Below, in pieces: positions 1 to 8,279 of a stretch of 35,720 nucleotides of DNA. The first letter of the stretch is position 1; each line of letters starts with the position of its first letter. A program made the position numbers and the translations under genes. The stretch comes from Desulfuromonadales bacterium (GTDB lineage: Bacteria > Desulfobacterota > Desulfuromonadia > Desulfuromonadales > BM103): contig JAMPXI010000011.1 of the NCBI GenBank assembly GCA_023701265.1, forward strand, positions 1 through 35,720, in the 5' to 3' direction. Under the pieces are notes generated by a model. It searched no databases. It had not been told where the DNA came from and worked only from the letters and a program-made list of their open reading frames with translations.

Positions 1-1350
1 ACCGGCATCGGTGTCGCATCCGGGGCGGGAGCCGATCCTGCCCTTGAAATCAACGTGGCCCACCTTGATGCAACTGTTACCGCCACGGGGTCGCTTGCCG
101 TGAATGAAGTCGACGGAATCGAACTGCAGGCGGTCGATACGGCCGATGGCGCGATCACGCTGACCGCCGGTGGCCAGATTGTGGCGACGGCCGTAAATAG
201 CAACGCCACGGATAATGACCGCAACGATATCGTCCTGACCTCGACGGGAGCCGGCATTCAGGTGGCAAGTGTCAATGCCGGCAGTGTCAACGATGTGACG
301 CTGACCGCCGCCGGCGCCATTCTGAACAGAGCGGACCCCGGTGGTGTCAACGTGGCCGGTGGCAATCTGACCTTGACCTCCACCGGCGGTGACGTCGGTG
401 AAGCGGCGACTTTCTTCCGGGTCGATTCGAACGGAACCGTCAACGCCGAGGCTTATGGAAGCATTTATCTGGAAGAAGTTGCCGGGGATTTTGTCTCCGA
501 CTATCTGGTCGGGCGTACCGGCAATATCGGTCTGAAGGTCACCGACGGCAGCGCCACGCTGGGCCGGATCTCCGCGCCCGGAAGCGTCACGTTCCAGGTC
601 AATGGGCCAGTCCTTTTCATCGGGGCGCTGTCGACCTATGATCTTTTCCTGCAGTTGCCGCTTGAAGGGGCGCGTCTGGGGATGGATTCCGCGGAGATTG
701 GTTATCGTCTCAGGGTTTTTGCCGACAACATCGATCTCCCCTATGTCAATCACACCGGGGCAACGCCGTCGCTGCACTTTACCCTGGCCGGGAATGATGG
801 CGGGATGGCCGATACGGTCAACCTGCATGCGGCCGGTCCCGGAGACATCGTATTCGATGAACTGCGCAGTGATTTTACCTCCATTCATGCAGACGTCGAC
901 CAGGTTCGCTATGAAGAGAACCGGATCGGCACCTGGGCTGACCTGATGAACAGTCGCTACCGGGTGGTGGTGGACAACCGGCAGTATCAGGTCCTGTATC
1001 CCGCGGCTGTGCAGTTGTATGCTCCGGAGATGTCTTTCTACCTCTATATGTACGGGGCCCCGCTGGTTCAGACCAACGCATGGATTGTCAATTACGATGG
1101 CGCTTTCATCGTCAACGAATTCGGTACGGAAAACAGTGTGACCCGACTGACTGCCAAGCGGCTTTATCAGGACAACTATCCGGATCAGCCACCACGTCGG
1201 CATCTTTTCTACATCGACCAGGACGATACGGAAGATTGGCCATTTCTTTACGAGGATTCAGCAGACTTGATCAGGGTAGCCCCTGATCTGCTTCAGCGTG
1301 AGGCCAGGAATTTAATCGGGACAGCCGAGGAATTGGGGCTGCTGCACTAG
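1..1350 (+). CDS. TpsA-type secreted adhesin, C-terminal fragment
   Basis: The frame is open from base 1 and ends at TAG 1348-1350, so only the last 449 residues of a larger protein are present. The first ~200 residues are low in Cys and rich in Thr, Ala, Gly and Asn, with recurring short beta-strand phrases such as LTLTSTGGDVG and VTLTAAGAIL, the look of a right-handed beta-helix of the filamentous haemagglutinin family. The last ~150 residues lose this periodicity and are rich in Tyr and Asp, as in a C-terminal cap. Such proteins cross the outer membrane through a dedicated TpsB pore; a TpsB gene follows 48 nt downstream. The family assignment is inferred from repeat texture and neighbour; the N-terminal secretion domain lies outside the window. 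Ligand and role (attachment, biofilm) cannot be read from this part. Confidence 0.75.
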   Translation, partial: TGIGVASGAGADPALEINVAHLDATVTATGSLAVNEVDGIELQAVDTADGAITLTAGGQIVATAVNSNATDNDRNDIVLTSTGAGIQVASVNAGSVNDVTLTAAGAILNRADPGGVNVAGGNLTLTSTGGDVGEAATFFRVDSNGTVNAEAYGSIYLEEVAGDFVSDYLVGRTGNIGLKVTDGSATLGRISAPGSVTFQVNGPVLFIGALSTYDLFLQLPLEGARLGMDSAEIGYRLRVFADNIDLPYVNHTGATPSLHFTLAGNDGGMADTVNLHAAGPGDIVFDELRSDFTSIHADVDQVRYEENRIGTWADLMNSRYRVVVDNRQYQVLYPAAVQLYAPEMSFYLYMYGAPLVQTNAWIVNYDGAFIVNEFGTENSVTRLTAKRLYQDNYPDQPPRRHLFYIDQDDTEDWPFLYEDSADLIRVAPDLLQREARNLIGTAEELGLLH

Positions 1351-1398
1351 GATTGTGGGAAAACCCCGTTGCGTTTCAACAGCACTAAAGGAAGGTCC

Positions 1399-3081
1399 AT
1401 GTACGTTAATTGTCGCTTGTTGTTGATATGTCTGCTGGTTGTCAGCCTTGTTCAGGTAGCGGCCGCCACTGCGCAGCCCCTGGGCAGCATCAGTCCGGGG
1501 GCCATGCAGAAACGTTCTCAGGACACACTGGAATTTTACAAGCTGGACCAACTGCTGGACCGATCTGTCAAAGGGGAGACCCAAGTTCAGGAGTTGCCCG
1601 CAGACCAGGAGGGAAAGCCGGCGGAAAAGGTTGCCAAAGCATCATTTCTTTTGCGCAAAGTCGTGACCAATGCATCACAGGTGCTTTCGGAAGCAGACAT
1701 CCAGGCGGTAACTGCTGCTTATGAAGGTCGAGAGGTTACGATTGAAGATCTTTTCCGGTTGGTCGATGAACTGAACAAACTTTATGCCGACCGCAGGATT
1801 CTAACCGCGAAAGCCTTTCTTCTTCCCCAAAAAGTTGCTGACGGAGTTGTCGAAATCCGCCTGATCGAGAGCCGTTTCGGAAATTTGCTCGTCGAAGGGA
1901 ACGCGGATACCAGCACCAGTTACATCGCCGGGCATTTTACCTTGCAGACGGGGGAGTTGCTGACTCTGGACAAGTTGGAGAAGGAGTTGCGCCGATTCAA
2001 CCGGCTTAACGATGTGTTGGTCAAAGCGGAACTTCGCCGTGGCGAGGCGCCGCTTACGACCGATTGCGTGCTGAAGGTCAGGGAACCGTTGCCCTATTCC
2101 TTCCTGCTCTATGCAGACAATGCCGGGCAGGAAGAGACGGGTCAGGAGCGTCTCGGTGCCCTGTTTGCGGTGAGAAGTTTGTCGGGCCGGCGTGACCCCT
2201 TGTCCTTCGGTGTCAATACTTCCAGGGGGACCAAGGCTGCGGTTGTCTCCTACTCGATCCCCGTGCATCGCTCAGGAACGCGGCTGGGTGCTTCCTATAA
2301 TGTCGACACCATCGAAGTGGTCGATGGCATATTTGAACCGTTGAATATTACGGGTGAATCTTCCGATCTTGACCTGAATCTCTCCCAGCCGTTGCTGGTC
2401 GGTGAAAACACGCAACTCGGAGCCAGGATTGGATTCCACTGGAAGGAATCGACGACTGATTTTGATAATGTGAACCTGTTTGAAACCAAGGTCAGGTCAG
2501 CCTATGCCGGTTTTGACTATCAGGAAATTACGGAAGAATCGTCATTTTATGGCAGAGGAGAGTTTACTGGCGGTTTCGATGATTTTGGCGGAGACAGCAG
2601 TTTTTTCAAGGCCAATCTCGACCTGGCCTTTCGCACGCAGCTTCCCTATGGTTTCTCGATGCTTTTCAGGGGGGCTGGTCAGCTTGCGGATACCCATCTG
2701 CTCCCCGCCATGGAGCAGTTTCAAATTGGTGGGATGGCAACGGTACGTGGTTACTCCGAAGGGCTGAAGCTTGGCGATGACGGTTACTTTGCCAGCCTGG
2801 AGTTATACCCGCCAATGCCGGCATGGAAGATTCACGACCAGCCCCTGCACGAGATGGTTAAGGGAGTCCTTTTTGTCGATCACGGCGGGGCCTTCCCATA
2901 CAAGGGCAATGGTGAATCAATCGATCACACGGACTTTCTGACCAGCGTTGGTGGCGGTCTGCTTTTTCAGTTTTCCCAATATCTCGGCGGTAGACTTTAT
3001 CTGGGGGTTCCCCTTGGTGATCGCGAAGAAGATCAGGATAGCGTCAGACTCCATTTTTTCCTGCAGTCGCGTTTCCTTTGA
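1399..3081 (+). CDS. TpsB/ShlB/FhaC-family outer-membrane transporter
   Basis: A 560-residue two-partner secretion pore that exports the TpsA encoded just upstream. ATG 1399 is chosen over an upstream TTG (1369) because AAGGAAGG lies just before it and the product then begins with a signal peptide (hydrophobic stretch at residues ~6-22, Ala-rich cleavage site near 26). Residues ~60-230 look like POTRA domains that recognise the passenger in the periplasm. The C-terminal ~330 residues alternate polar and aromatic residues as in a 16-strand barrel, and V449-R450-G451-Y452 is the diagnostic VRGY motif of the L6 loop in the Omp85/TpsB superfamily. The last residue is Phe-Leu after alternating hydrophobics, close to the usual C-terminal barrel signature. 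Co-transcription with the passenger gene is likely. It ends 4 nt from the convergent phosphofructokinase gene. Confidence 0.88.
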   Translation: MYVNCRLLLICLLVVSLVQVAAATAQPLGSISPGAMQKRSQDTLEFYKLDQLLDRSVKGETQVQELPADQEGKPAEKVAKASFLLRKVVTNASQVLSEADIQAVTAAYEGREVTIEDLFRLVDELNKLYADRRILTAKAFLLPQKVADGVVEIRLIESRFGNLLVEGNADTSTSYIAGHFTLQTGELLTLDKLEKELRRFNRLNDVLVKAELRRGEAPLTTDCVLKVREPLPYSFLLYADNAGQEETGQERLGALFAVRSLSGRRDPLSFGVNTSRGTKAAVVSYSIPVHRSGTRLGASYNVDTIEVVDGIFEPLNITGESSDLDLNLSQPLLVGENTQLGARIGFHWKESTTDFDNVNLFETKVRSAYAGFDYQEITEESSFYGRGEFTGGFDDFGGDSSFFKANLDLAFRTQLPYGFSMLFRGAGQLADTHLLPAMEQFQIGGMATVRGYSEGLKLGDDGYFASLELYPPMPAWKIHDQPLHEMVKGVLFVDHGGAFPYKGNGESIDHTDFLTSVGGGLLFQFSQYLGGRLYLGVPLGDREEDQDSVRLHFFLQSRFL

Positions 3082-3085
3082 TCGT

Positions 3086-4048
3086 TCAGATCCCCAGGGT
3101 CTGCGACAGCCTGAGCAGCCCCGGGTCGAGTGGTTTGCGCCCGGCGGCAATGGCTTCGTCAAGATCGGTCAGGATCAGGCTGCCGCAATGCAGCCCGAGC
3201 ATCTTGCCCTTCTCTCCAGCCAAAAGCGCCTCTACCGCCGCCACGCCGAACCGCGCCGCCAGAATCCTGTCGAAGGTTGATGGCGAGCCGCCACGCTGAT
3301 AGTGCCCGAGCACCATGATGCGGGTTTCGAAGCCAATGCGGTCCTTGATCTGATCGGCGATCTCCACGGCTTTCCCTGCACCTTCCGCCACCATGATGAT
3401 CGAGTTGTCGCGTCCCTCCAGAAAGCGTCGGCGCAGAGCCGTACAGATCAGATCGATGTCAAAGGGCAGTTCGGGAACCAGGGCGTACTCGGCGCCGCTG
3501 GCCACCGCCGAGGCGAGGGCCAGGTAGCCGCAATTGCGCCCCATGGTTTCGACCACGAAGGTCCGGTCATGGGAGGAGGCGGTGTCCTTCAGGCAGTCGA
3601 CGGCGTGGATGATGTTGTTCAACGCCGTATCGACACCAAGCGACATGTCGGTGAACGGGATGTCATTGTCGATCGAAGCGGGAATAGCGATTACCGGGAT
3701 GCCGCGCTGCTGTAGCGCCCGGGCTCCACGGTGCGAGCCGTCGCCGCCGACCACCACCAACCCCTCGATGCCGAGCCCCTGGAGATTGTCCGCAGCCAGG
3801 CGTTGCCCGGCTTCCGTGAGCATCTCCTTGCAACGGGCGCTTTGCAGAAAGGTGCCTCCAAGCTGCAGCTTGCCGCTGACCGTTTTGGTGGTCAGCAGCT
3901 GATAGTGGCGGTCGATCACCCCCTGGTAGCCTTTCTGAATGCCGATCACTTCGATGTTGTTGGCCAGCCCTGCCCGTACCACTGCACGGATTGTGGCATT
4001 CATGCCCGAGCAGTCACCGCCGCTGGTGAGCAACGCCAGTCGCTTCAT
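3086..4048 (-). CDS. pfkA: ATP-dependent 6-phosphofructokinase
   Basis: Phosphorylates fructose 6-phosphate to fructose 1,6-bisphosphate in glycolysis. ATG at 4048 gives 320 residues, the standard bacterial PfkA length, and has GGAGGAG 3-4 nt upstream; a longer frame to 4165 has no such site and would run through the promoter. Visible motifs: nucleotide loop GGDCSGMN at 10-17 (GGDAPGMN in Escherichia coli), GGDGS at 101-105, where Gly104 is the residue linked to ATP rather than pyrophosphate use, SIDND at 125-129 with catalytic Asp127, and MGRNCGY near 169. Two departures from E. coli are Ser125 for Thr and the GVDTALN segment, which resembles the mixed-substrate PFK group; substrate preference is therefore likely but not certain ATP. 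The gene is monocistronic and divergent from lon, with its own promoter. Confidence 0.92.
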   Translation of the reverse strand: MKRLALLTSGGDCSGMNATIRAVVRAGLANNIEVIGIQKGYQGVIDRHYQLLTTKTVSGKLQLGGTFLQSARCKEMLTEAGQRLAADNLQGLGIEGLVVVGGDGSHRGARALQQRGIPVIAIPASIDNDIPFTDMSLGVDTALNNIIHAVDCLKDTASSHDRTFVVETMGRNCGYLALASAVASGAEYALVPELPFDIDLICTALRRRFLEGRDNSIIMVAEGAGKAVEIADQIKDRIGFETRIMVLGHYQRGGSPSTFDRILAARFGVAAVEALLAGEKGKMLGLHCGSLILTDLDEAIAAGRKPLDPGLLRLSQTLGI

Positions 4049-4107
4049 AGTCTCCTCCGTCTGCCGGTCCTGCGGCATCAAATATCCTGGATCAACACTC
4101 GAGCTAA

Positions 4108-4136
4108 GTAAAACAGCTTGCCGGTGCTTTGTCAAA
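4108..4136 (-). promoter_or_regulatory. Promoter of phosphofructokinase gene
   Basis: On the minus strand TTGACA (4136-4131) is followed after 17 nt by TTTACT (4113-4108). Expected start near 4101 gives a leader of about 53 nt that contains the GGAGGAG ribosome site. The -35 is perfect and the -10 weaker. Confidence 0.6.
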
Positions 4137-4160
4137 ACCGGGACGCCAGCTTGACAGGCC

Positions 4161-4190
4161 TTCATAAGTTGTTAATCTGATTGATATAAG
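4161..4190 (+). promoter_or_regulatory. Candidate lon promoter next to the start codon
   Basis: TTCATA (4161-4166), 18-nt spacer, TATAAG (4185-4190). The ATG at 4196 begins six bases after the -10, where transcription would start. A TTGACA at 4151-4156 is also present but has no good -10 at 16-18 nt. No heat-shock sigma32 or CIRCE pattern was recognised. Confidence 0.4.
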
Positions 4191-4195
4191 CGCTC

Positions 4196-6622
4196 ATGTC
4201 CGGAGCGAACCGCGCACCACGCACCAGAAATGGTCCCATGGCTGACCAGACCCTGCAAATCCCCGATACCCTGCCGATCTACTTCATGCACGAGCATGTG
4301 GTCTTCCCCCACATGGTCTTCCCGCTGTTCGTCAAGGCCAAGCGCCTGGCGGTTGTCGAAGAGGCGATCAATCGCGAACACCTGATCGGCCTGGTTTTAT
4401 GCCGCTCCGTTGAAGATTGCGCCTACGATGATCTGGCCGAGATCGGAACGCTCTGCCGGATTCGCCAGATGGTGCGCCTCCCGGAAGGAGGCGCCAAGGT
4501 CATCGTCGAAGGGTTGCTGCGCATCCGGCTCAAGGGTGTCGTGCAGCAGCAGCCATATCTGCTCGCCATGATCGAAGCGGTTGAGGACGAACCATGCTCC
4601 GGCCTGGTGACGGAAGCACTGGTTCAAAGCGTCAACGCGTTGCTCAAGATCGCCCTGGCCTATGGCCGGCCACTTCCCGGTGATGTGCTCAAGATGATCG
4701 ATCAGATCAACGAGCCGGGCCGTCTGGCTGATCTGGTGACGGTCTATCTCAATCTCGAAGTGCAGGTTCAGCAGAAGATCCTGGAAACGCTCAACCCGTT
4801 GGAGCGGCTCAAGGAAGTCTACCTGCAACTGACCACCGAGGTACAAAAGATGCAAGTGCGCGGCGAAGTGCAGTCGGAAGTCGCGCGGCGGGTGGGGAAG
4901 ACCCAGAAGGAGTACATTCTGCGCGAGCAGATGCGGCAGATCCAGGAAGAACTTGGCGAGGAGGATCCCCGCCAGTCGGAATTCAATGAACTGCGCCGAC
5001 AGGTCGCCGAAGCAGGCATGCCCGACAGCGTCCTGGCCATTGCCGACAAGGAACTGCGTCGTCTCGAACGGATCAACCCGGCTTCGCCGGAACACACCGT
5101 GGCGCGGACCTACATCGAATATCTCTGCAGCGCCCCCTGGCAGAAGGGGACCGAGGACCGGCTCGACATCGGCTACGCCCAGCAGGTGCTGGACGAAGAT
5201 CACTATGACCTGAAGAAGATCAAGGAGCGGATTCTCGAATATCTCGCGGTGCGTTCGTTGAAGGCAGACACCAAGGGGCCGATCCTCTGTTTCGTCGGGC
5301 CGCCCGGCGTCGGCAAAACCTCCCTCGGCCGCTCGATCGCCCGCGCCATGGGGCGCAAGTTCATCCGCATCTCCCTCGGCGGGATGAAGGACGAGGCCGA
5401 GATCCGCGGTCACCGGCGTACCTACATCGGGGCGCTGCCGGGACGGGTCATCCAGGAAATCTGTCGTGCCGAAGCGAACAATCCGGTATTCATGCTCGAC
5501 GAGGTCGACAAGATCGGCCAGGATTTCCGCGGCGACCCGGCTTCGGCTCTCCTCGAGGTGCTCGATCCGGAGCAAAACAATACCTTCACCGATCACTACC
5601 TCGATGTCCCCTTTGACCTGTCCCGAGTCATGTTTATCGCCACCGCCAATGTGCTCGACCCGGTCCCGTCAGCTTTGCGCGACCGCATGGAAGTCATCTC
5701 CCTCCCCGGCTACAGCGAGGAAGAAAAGCTGCAAATCGCCATCCGTTACCTGATCACCAAACAGGTTGGGGAAAACGGCTTGGCCGGCCGGGATTTCACC
5801 ATCGACGAGGCGGCGCTCAAGCGCCTGATTCGTGACTACACGCGCGAGGCCGGGGTCCGTGGTCTGGACCGTCATATCGCCTCGCTCTGCCGCAAGGTAG
5901 CCAAGCAAATCGCTCAGGGTGACGAACCATCGAAGTTGATCCGCGCCGACGATCTGGAAAAGCTCCTTGGCCCCCGGCGGTTCTTCACCAGTGTTGCCGA
6001 GGAGGAGGATCGCGTGGGGGTGGCGACCGGTTTGGCCTGGACTGAAGCCGGCGGGGATATCCTCTTTGTCGAAGCGACCCGCATGGCCGGCAAGGGGGCG
6101 TTGATCCTGACCGGAAGCCTCGGCGAGGTCATGCAGGAATCGGCCCGGGCGGCGCTCTCCTTCGTCCAGGCCAACGCTGCGGCATTCGGCATTTCCCCCG
6201 AAATGTTTGCCGATCAGGACATACATATCCATGTGCCCTCCGGGGCTATCCCCAAGGATGGCCCATCGGCCGGCGTGACCATGGCCACCGCCCTGGTGTC
6301 GCTTTATACCGGACACGCATTGCGCCGCGACGTGGCGATGACCGGCGAACTGACCCTGTCCGGACGAATTCTGCCGGTCGGGGGAATCAAGGAGAAAGTT
6401 CTGGCCGCCCGCCGTGCCGGGGTGAAAACAGTGCTGCTCCCCGAGAAGAACCGTGAACATCTCGAAGAAGTCGATCAGCCGCTGCGCGAAGGGCTGAACA
6501 TTCACTTCGTCGCTAGTCTGCCAGAGATCCTGCAGACCGCCCTGGCCAGAATAACCAATAATTTACCGCCCCTGGTGCCCCACCCGGATCCCTCTGCCGA
6601 ATTCTTCGTTCCTCCCCCCTGA
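4196..6622 (+). CDS. lon: ATP-dependent protease Lon
   Basis: Cytoplasmic AAA+ serine-lysine protease that degrades misfolded and regulatory proteins. From ATG 4196 the product has 808 residues: N-terminal LON substrate-binding domain (~25-220), coiled-coil helical region (~220-310), AAA+ module with Walker A GPPGVGKT near 368-375 and Walker [11 protein letters not shown], then the protease domain with Ser691 in PKDGPSAG and Lys732 in GGIKEK. Length and order match LonA. The start is uncertain: neither ATG 4196 nor the in-frame ATG 4238 (794 residues) has a ribosome binding site. 4196 fits a leaderless message from the TATAAG at 4185-4190; 4238 removes an unusual [13 protein letters not shown] extension and would have a ~40-nt leader. 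The protein ends with a proline-rich tail. Independent transcription unit. Confidence 0.93.
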   Translation: MSGANRAPRTRNGPMADQTLQIPDTLPIYFMHEHVVFPHMVFPLFVKAKRLAVVEEAINREHLIGLVLCRSVEDCAYDDLAEIGTLCRIRQMVRLPEGGAKVIVEGLLRIRLKGVVQQQPYLLAMIEAVEDEPCSGLVTEALVQSVNALLKIALAYGRPLPGDVLKMIDQINEPGRLADLVTVYLNLEVQVQQKILETLNPLERLKEVYLQLTTEVQKMQVRGEVQSEVARRVGKTQKEYILREQMRQIQEELGEEDPRQSEFNELRRQVAEAGMPDSVLAIADKELRRLERINPASPEHTVARTYIEYLCSAPWQKGTEDRLDIGYAQQVLDEDHYDLKKIKERILEYLAVRSLKADTKGPILCFVGPPGVGKTSLGRSIARAMGRKFIRISLGGMKDEAEIRGHRRTYIGALPGRVIQEICRAEANNPVFMLDEVDKIGQDFRGDPASALLEVLDPEQNNTFTDHYLDVPFDLSRVMFIATANVLDPVPSALRDRMEVISLPGYSEEEKLQIAIRYLITKQVGENGLAGRDFTIDEAALKRLIRDYTREAGVRGLDRHIASLCRKVAKQIAQGDEPSKLIRADDLEKLLGPRRFFTSVAEEEDRVGVATGLAWTEAGGDILFVEATRMAGKGALILTGSLGEVMQESARAALSFVQANAAAFGISPEMFADQDIHIHVPSGAIPKDGPSAGVTMATALVSLYTGHALRRDVAMTGELTLSGRILPVGGIKEKVLAARRAGVKTVLLPEKNREHLEEVDQPLREGLNIHFVASLPEILQTALARITNNLPPLVPHPDPSAEFFVPPP

Positions 6623-6630
6623 TCTTGCTC

Positions 6631-6660
6631 TCGACGTGACTTCCCTGACAGGGTTACAAT
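6631..6660 (+). promoter_or_regulatory. Possible promoter of the M16 peptidase pair
   Basis: TCGACG (6631-6636), 18-nt spacer, TACAAT (6655-6660), in the gap after lon. It would give a ~28-nt leader carrying GGGAG at 6682-6686. Moderate match only. Confidence 0.35.
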
Positions 6661-6694
6661 GGGAACCAGGCGCTTTGCCCCGGGAGAATGCCGA

Positions 6695-8179
6695 ATGATT
6701 TCAAGATGTTTGTCCTTGCTGTCCGCTGTCTTGCTGTTCCCTGCCCTGGCCCTGGCCACGCCGCTGGCCGACAAGGTCACCGAACACCAATTGGCCAACG
6801 GGCTGCGGCTGCTGCTGGTCGAGCGCCACGACACCCCGACCGTGGCGGCCTACATCACCATCGGCGTCGGTTCGGTCAACGAAACCAGCGAGACGCGCGG
6901 CGTCGCCCACCTGCTTGAACATATGCTGTTTAAGGGAACCACGACCCTCGGCACCACCGACTATGCTGCCGAAAAACCGCTGCTCGATGAAATCGAGCAG
7001 GTCGGCGGCGAACTCGATCGACTGCGTTTGCAGCCGGATGCCGATACGGCGAGGATCGCCGCGCTGGAGCTTCGGCTGAAGGAACTGCAGGAGATGGGTC
7101 GGAAATTCGTGGTCAAGGATGTCTTCTCGCAGCTCTACAGCGAAAACGGCGCGGTCGGCTTCAATGCCTTCACCAGCAAGGACATGACCACCTACCTGGT
7201 CTCCCTGCCGGCCAACAAGCTCGAATTGTGGGCGCTGCTCGAATCCGACCGGATGAAGCATGCCGTGCTGCGCGAGTTCTACACCGAACGCGATGTGATC
7301 CGCGAGGAACGCCGGCGCTCCTACGAAACCAACCCTGACGGCTTGCTCTACGAGACCCTCGTGTCGACCGCGTTCAATGTCCATCCCTATCGCAACCCGA
7401 TCATCGGCTGGCACTCCGATATCGCTAACCTCAGTCTGGCCGAAACGCGTGACTTCCTGCGCCGCTACTATGCACCGGTCAACACCACGATCGCCCTGGT
7501 CGGCGATATCCAGACCAATGAGGCGATTGCCCTGGTGGAACGCTATTTCGGCAATATCGCCCCGGGGGAACCGGTGCCGGCCGTTGCCGCAGTCGAGCCG
7601 GAGCAGCGCGGCGAGAAGCGGGTGACGATCGACTTCGATGCCGAGCCGCAACTGACGGTTGCCTTTCACAAGCCGACCCTGCCGACCAGGGATGACTACG
7701 TGTTCGACCTGATCGACCAGATCCTCGGCCAGGGAAGGACCTCGCGTTTGTACCGGCGCCTGGTGGAAGAGCAGCAGCTGGCAACCTCGGTTTCGGTCTA
7801 CGGGGCGCCGGGATCGCGCTATCCCAATCTCTTCGTGATCGAGGCCGTGCCGCGGCATCCCCACACAGTTCATGAGGTCGAAGCCGCAATCACTGCGGAG
7901 CTCGAGCGCTTGCGCAGCGAAGACGTCAGTGCCGAAGAGCTGGCCAAGGCCCGCAACCGCCTGCTGACCGACAATCTGCGAGCCCTGCGCAGCAACAACG
8001 GTTTGGCACGGATGCTCACCACCTATCAGATTCTGGCGGGAGACTGGCGCTATCTGGTCAGCTACGAAGAGCGCATCAAGGAACTGACGACCGGGGATAT
8101 CAGGAAAACCGCACAAACCTGGTTCACGCCGCAAAATCGCACGGTTGTGATTGTGCAACGGGAAGAGGCGAGGCGTTGA
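6695..8179 (+). CDS. M16 family zinc peptidase (catalytic subunit)
   Basis: A 494-residue secreted processing peptidase of the M16B (pitrilysin/insulinase, MPP-beta-like) family. ATG 6695 is preferred over 6659 because GGGAG lies 8 nt upstream and the protein then begins with a clean signal peptide (hydrophobic ~4-20, cleavage after ALA). The inverted zinc motif HxxEH is intact as H72-LL-E75-H76, and E183 in the ALLESDRM segment is the probable third ligand. The spacing between motif and third ligand is longer than usual because a charged, probably helical insertion of ~35 residues lies near 95-140. Two M16 half-barrels follow in order. The next gene encodes an inactive M16 homologue, so the two probably form a heterodimer in the periplasm. 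Substrates are unknown; such pairs usually cut peptides inside a closed chamber. Confidence 0.87.
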   Translation: MISRCLSLLSAVLLFPALALATPLADKVTEHQLANGLRLLLVERHDTPTVAAYITIGVGSVNETSETRGVAHLLEHMLFKGTTTLGTTDYAAEKPLLDEIEQVGGELDRLRLQPDADTARIAALELRLKELQEMGRKFVVKDVFSQLYSENGAVGFNAFTSKDMTTYLVSLPANKLELWALLESDRMKHAVLREFYTERDVIREERRRSYETNPDGLLYETLVSTAFNVHPYRNPIIGWHSDIANLSLAETRDFLRRYYAPVNTTIALVGDIQTNEAIALVERYFGNIAPGEPVPAVAAVEPEQRGEKRVTIDFDAEPQLTVAFHKPTLPTRDDYVFDLIDQILGQGRTSRLYRRLVEEQQLATSVSVYGAPGSRYPNLFVIEAVPRHPHTVHEVEAAITAELERLRSEDVSAEELAKARNRLLTDNLRALRSNNGLARMLTTYQILAGDWRYLVSYEERIKELTTGDIRKTAQTWFTPQNRTVVIVQREEARR

Positions 8180-8250
8180 GTAGTCGAGTAGTCGAGTTGT
8201 TGGGTAGTCGAGTTGTGAAGTTGTGAATGACTTAACGACTCAACCACTCA
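8177..8250. repeat. Degenerate 8-bp repeat array with inverted half
   Basis: Six head-to-tail 8-mers run from 8177 to 8224: TGAGTAGT, CGAGTAGT, CGAGTTGT, TGGGTAGT, CGAGTTGT and GAAGTTGT. After two bases come three copies on the opposite strand (read on minus from 8250 to 8227): TGAGTGGT, TGAGTCGT, TAAGTCAT. Both halves fit the consensus YGAGTNGT. The first unit contains the stop codon (TGA 8177-8179) of the upstream peptidase gene, and the array ends ~12 nt before the AAGGAGCAGG ribosome site of the next gene. The halves can pair imperfectly as a hairpin. Confidence 0.75.
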
Positions 8251-8279
8251 ACGGTTTTGTTCCAAGGAGCAGGTTATTT

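Noticed and set aside
4151-4178. TTGACA as the lon -35 box
   Set aside because: The only -10 candidates at 15-17 nt (TTAATC, TAATCT) are poor; TTCATA/TATAAG is better placed.
4397-5596. 399-codon minus frame opposite lon
   Set aside because: Shadow of the conserved lon gene; no ribosome site and no family features.
6701-8158. 485-codon minus frame opposite the M16 peptidase
   Set aside because: Mirrors the codon pattern of the true gene, composition atypical of a protein, no start signal.
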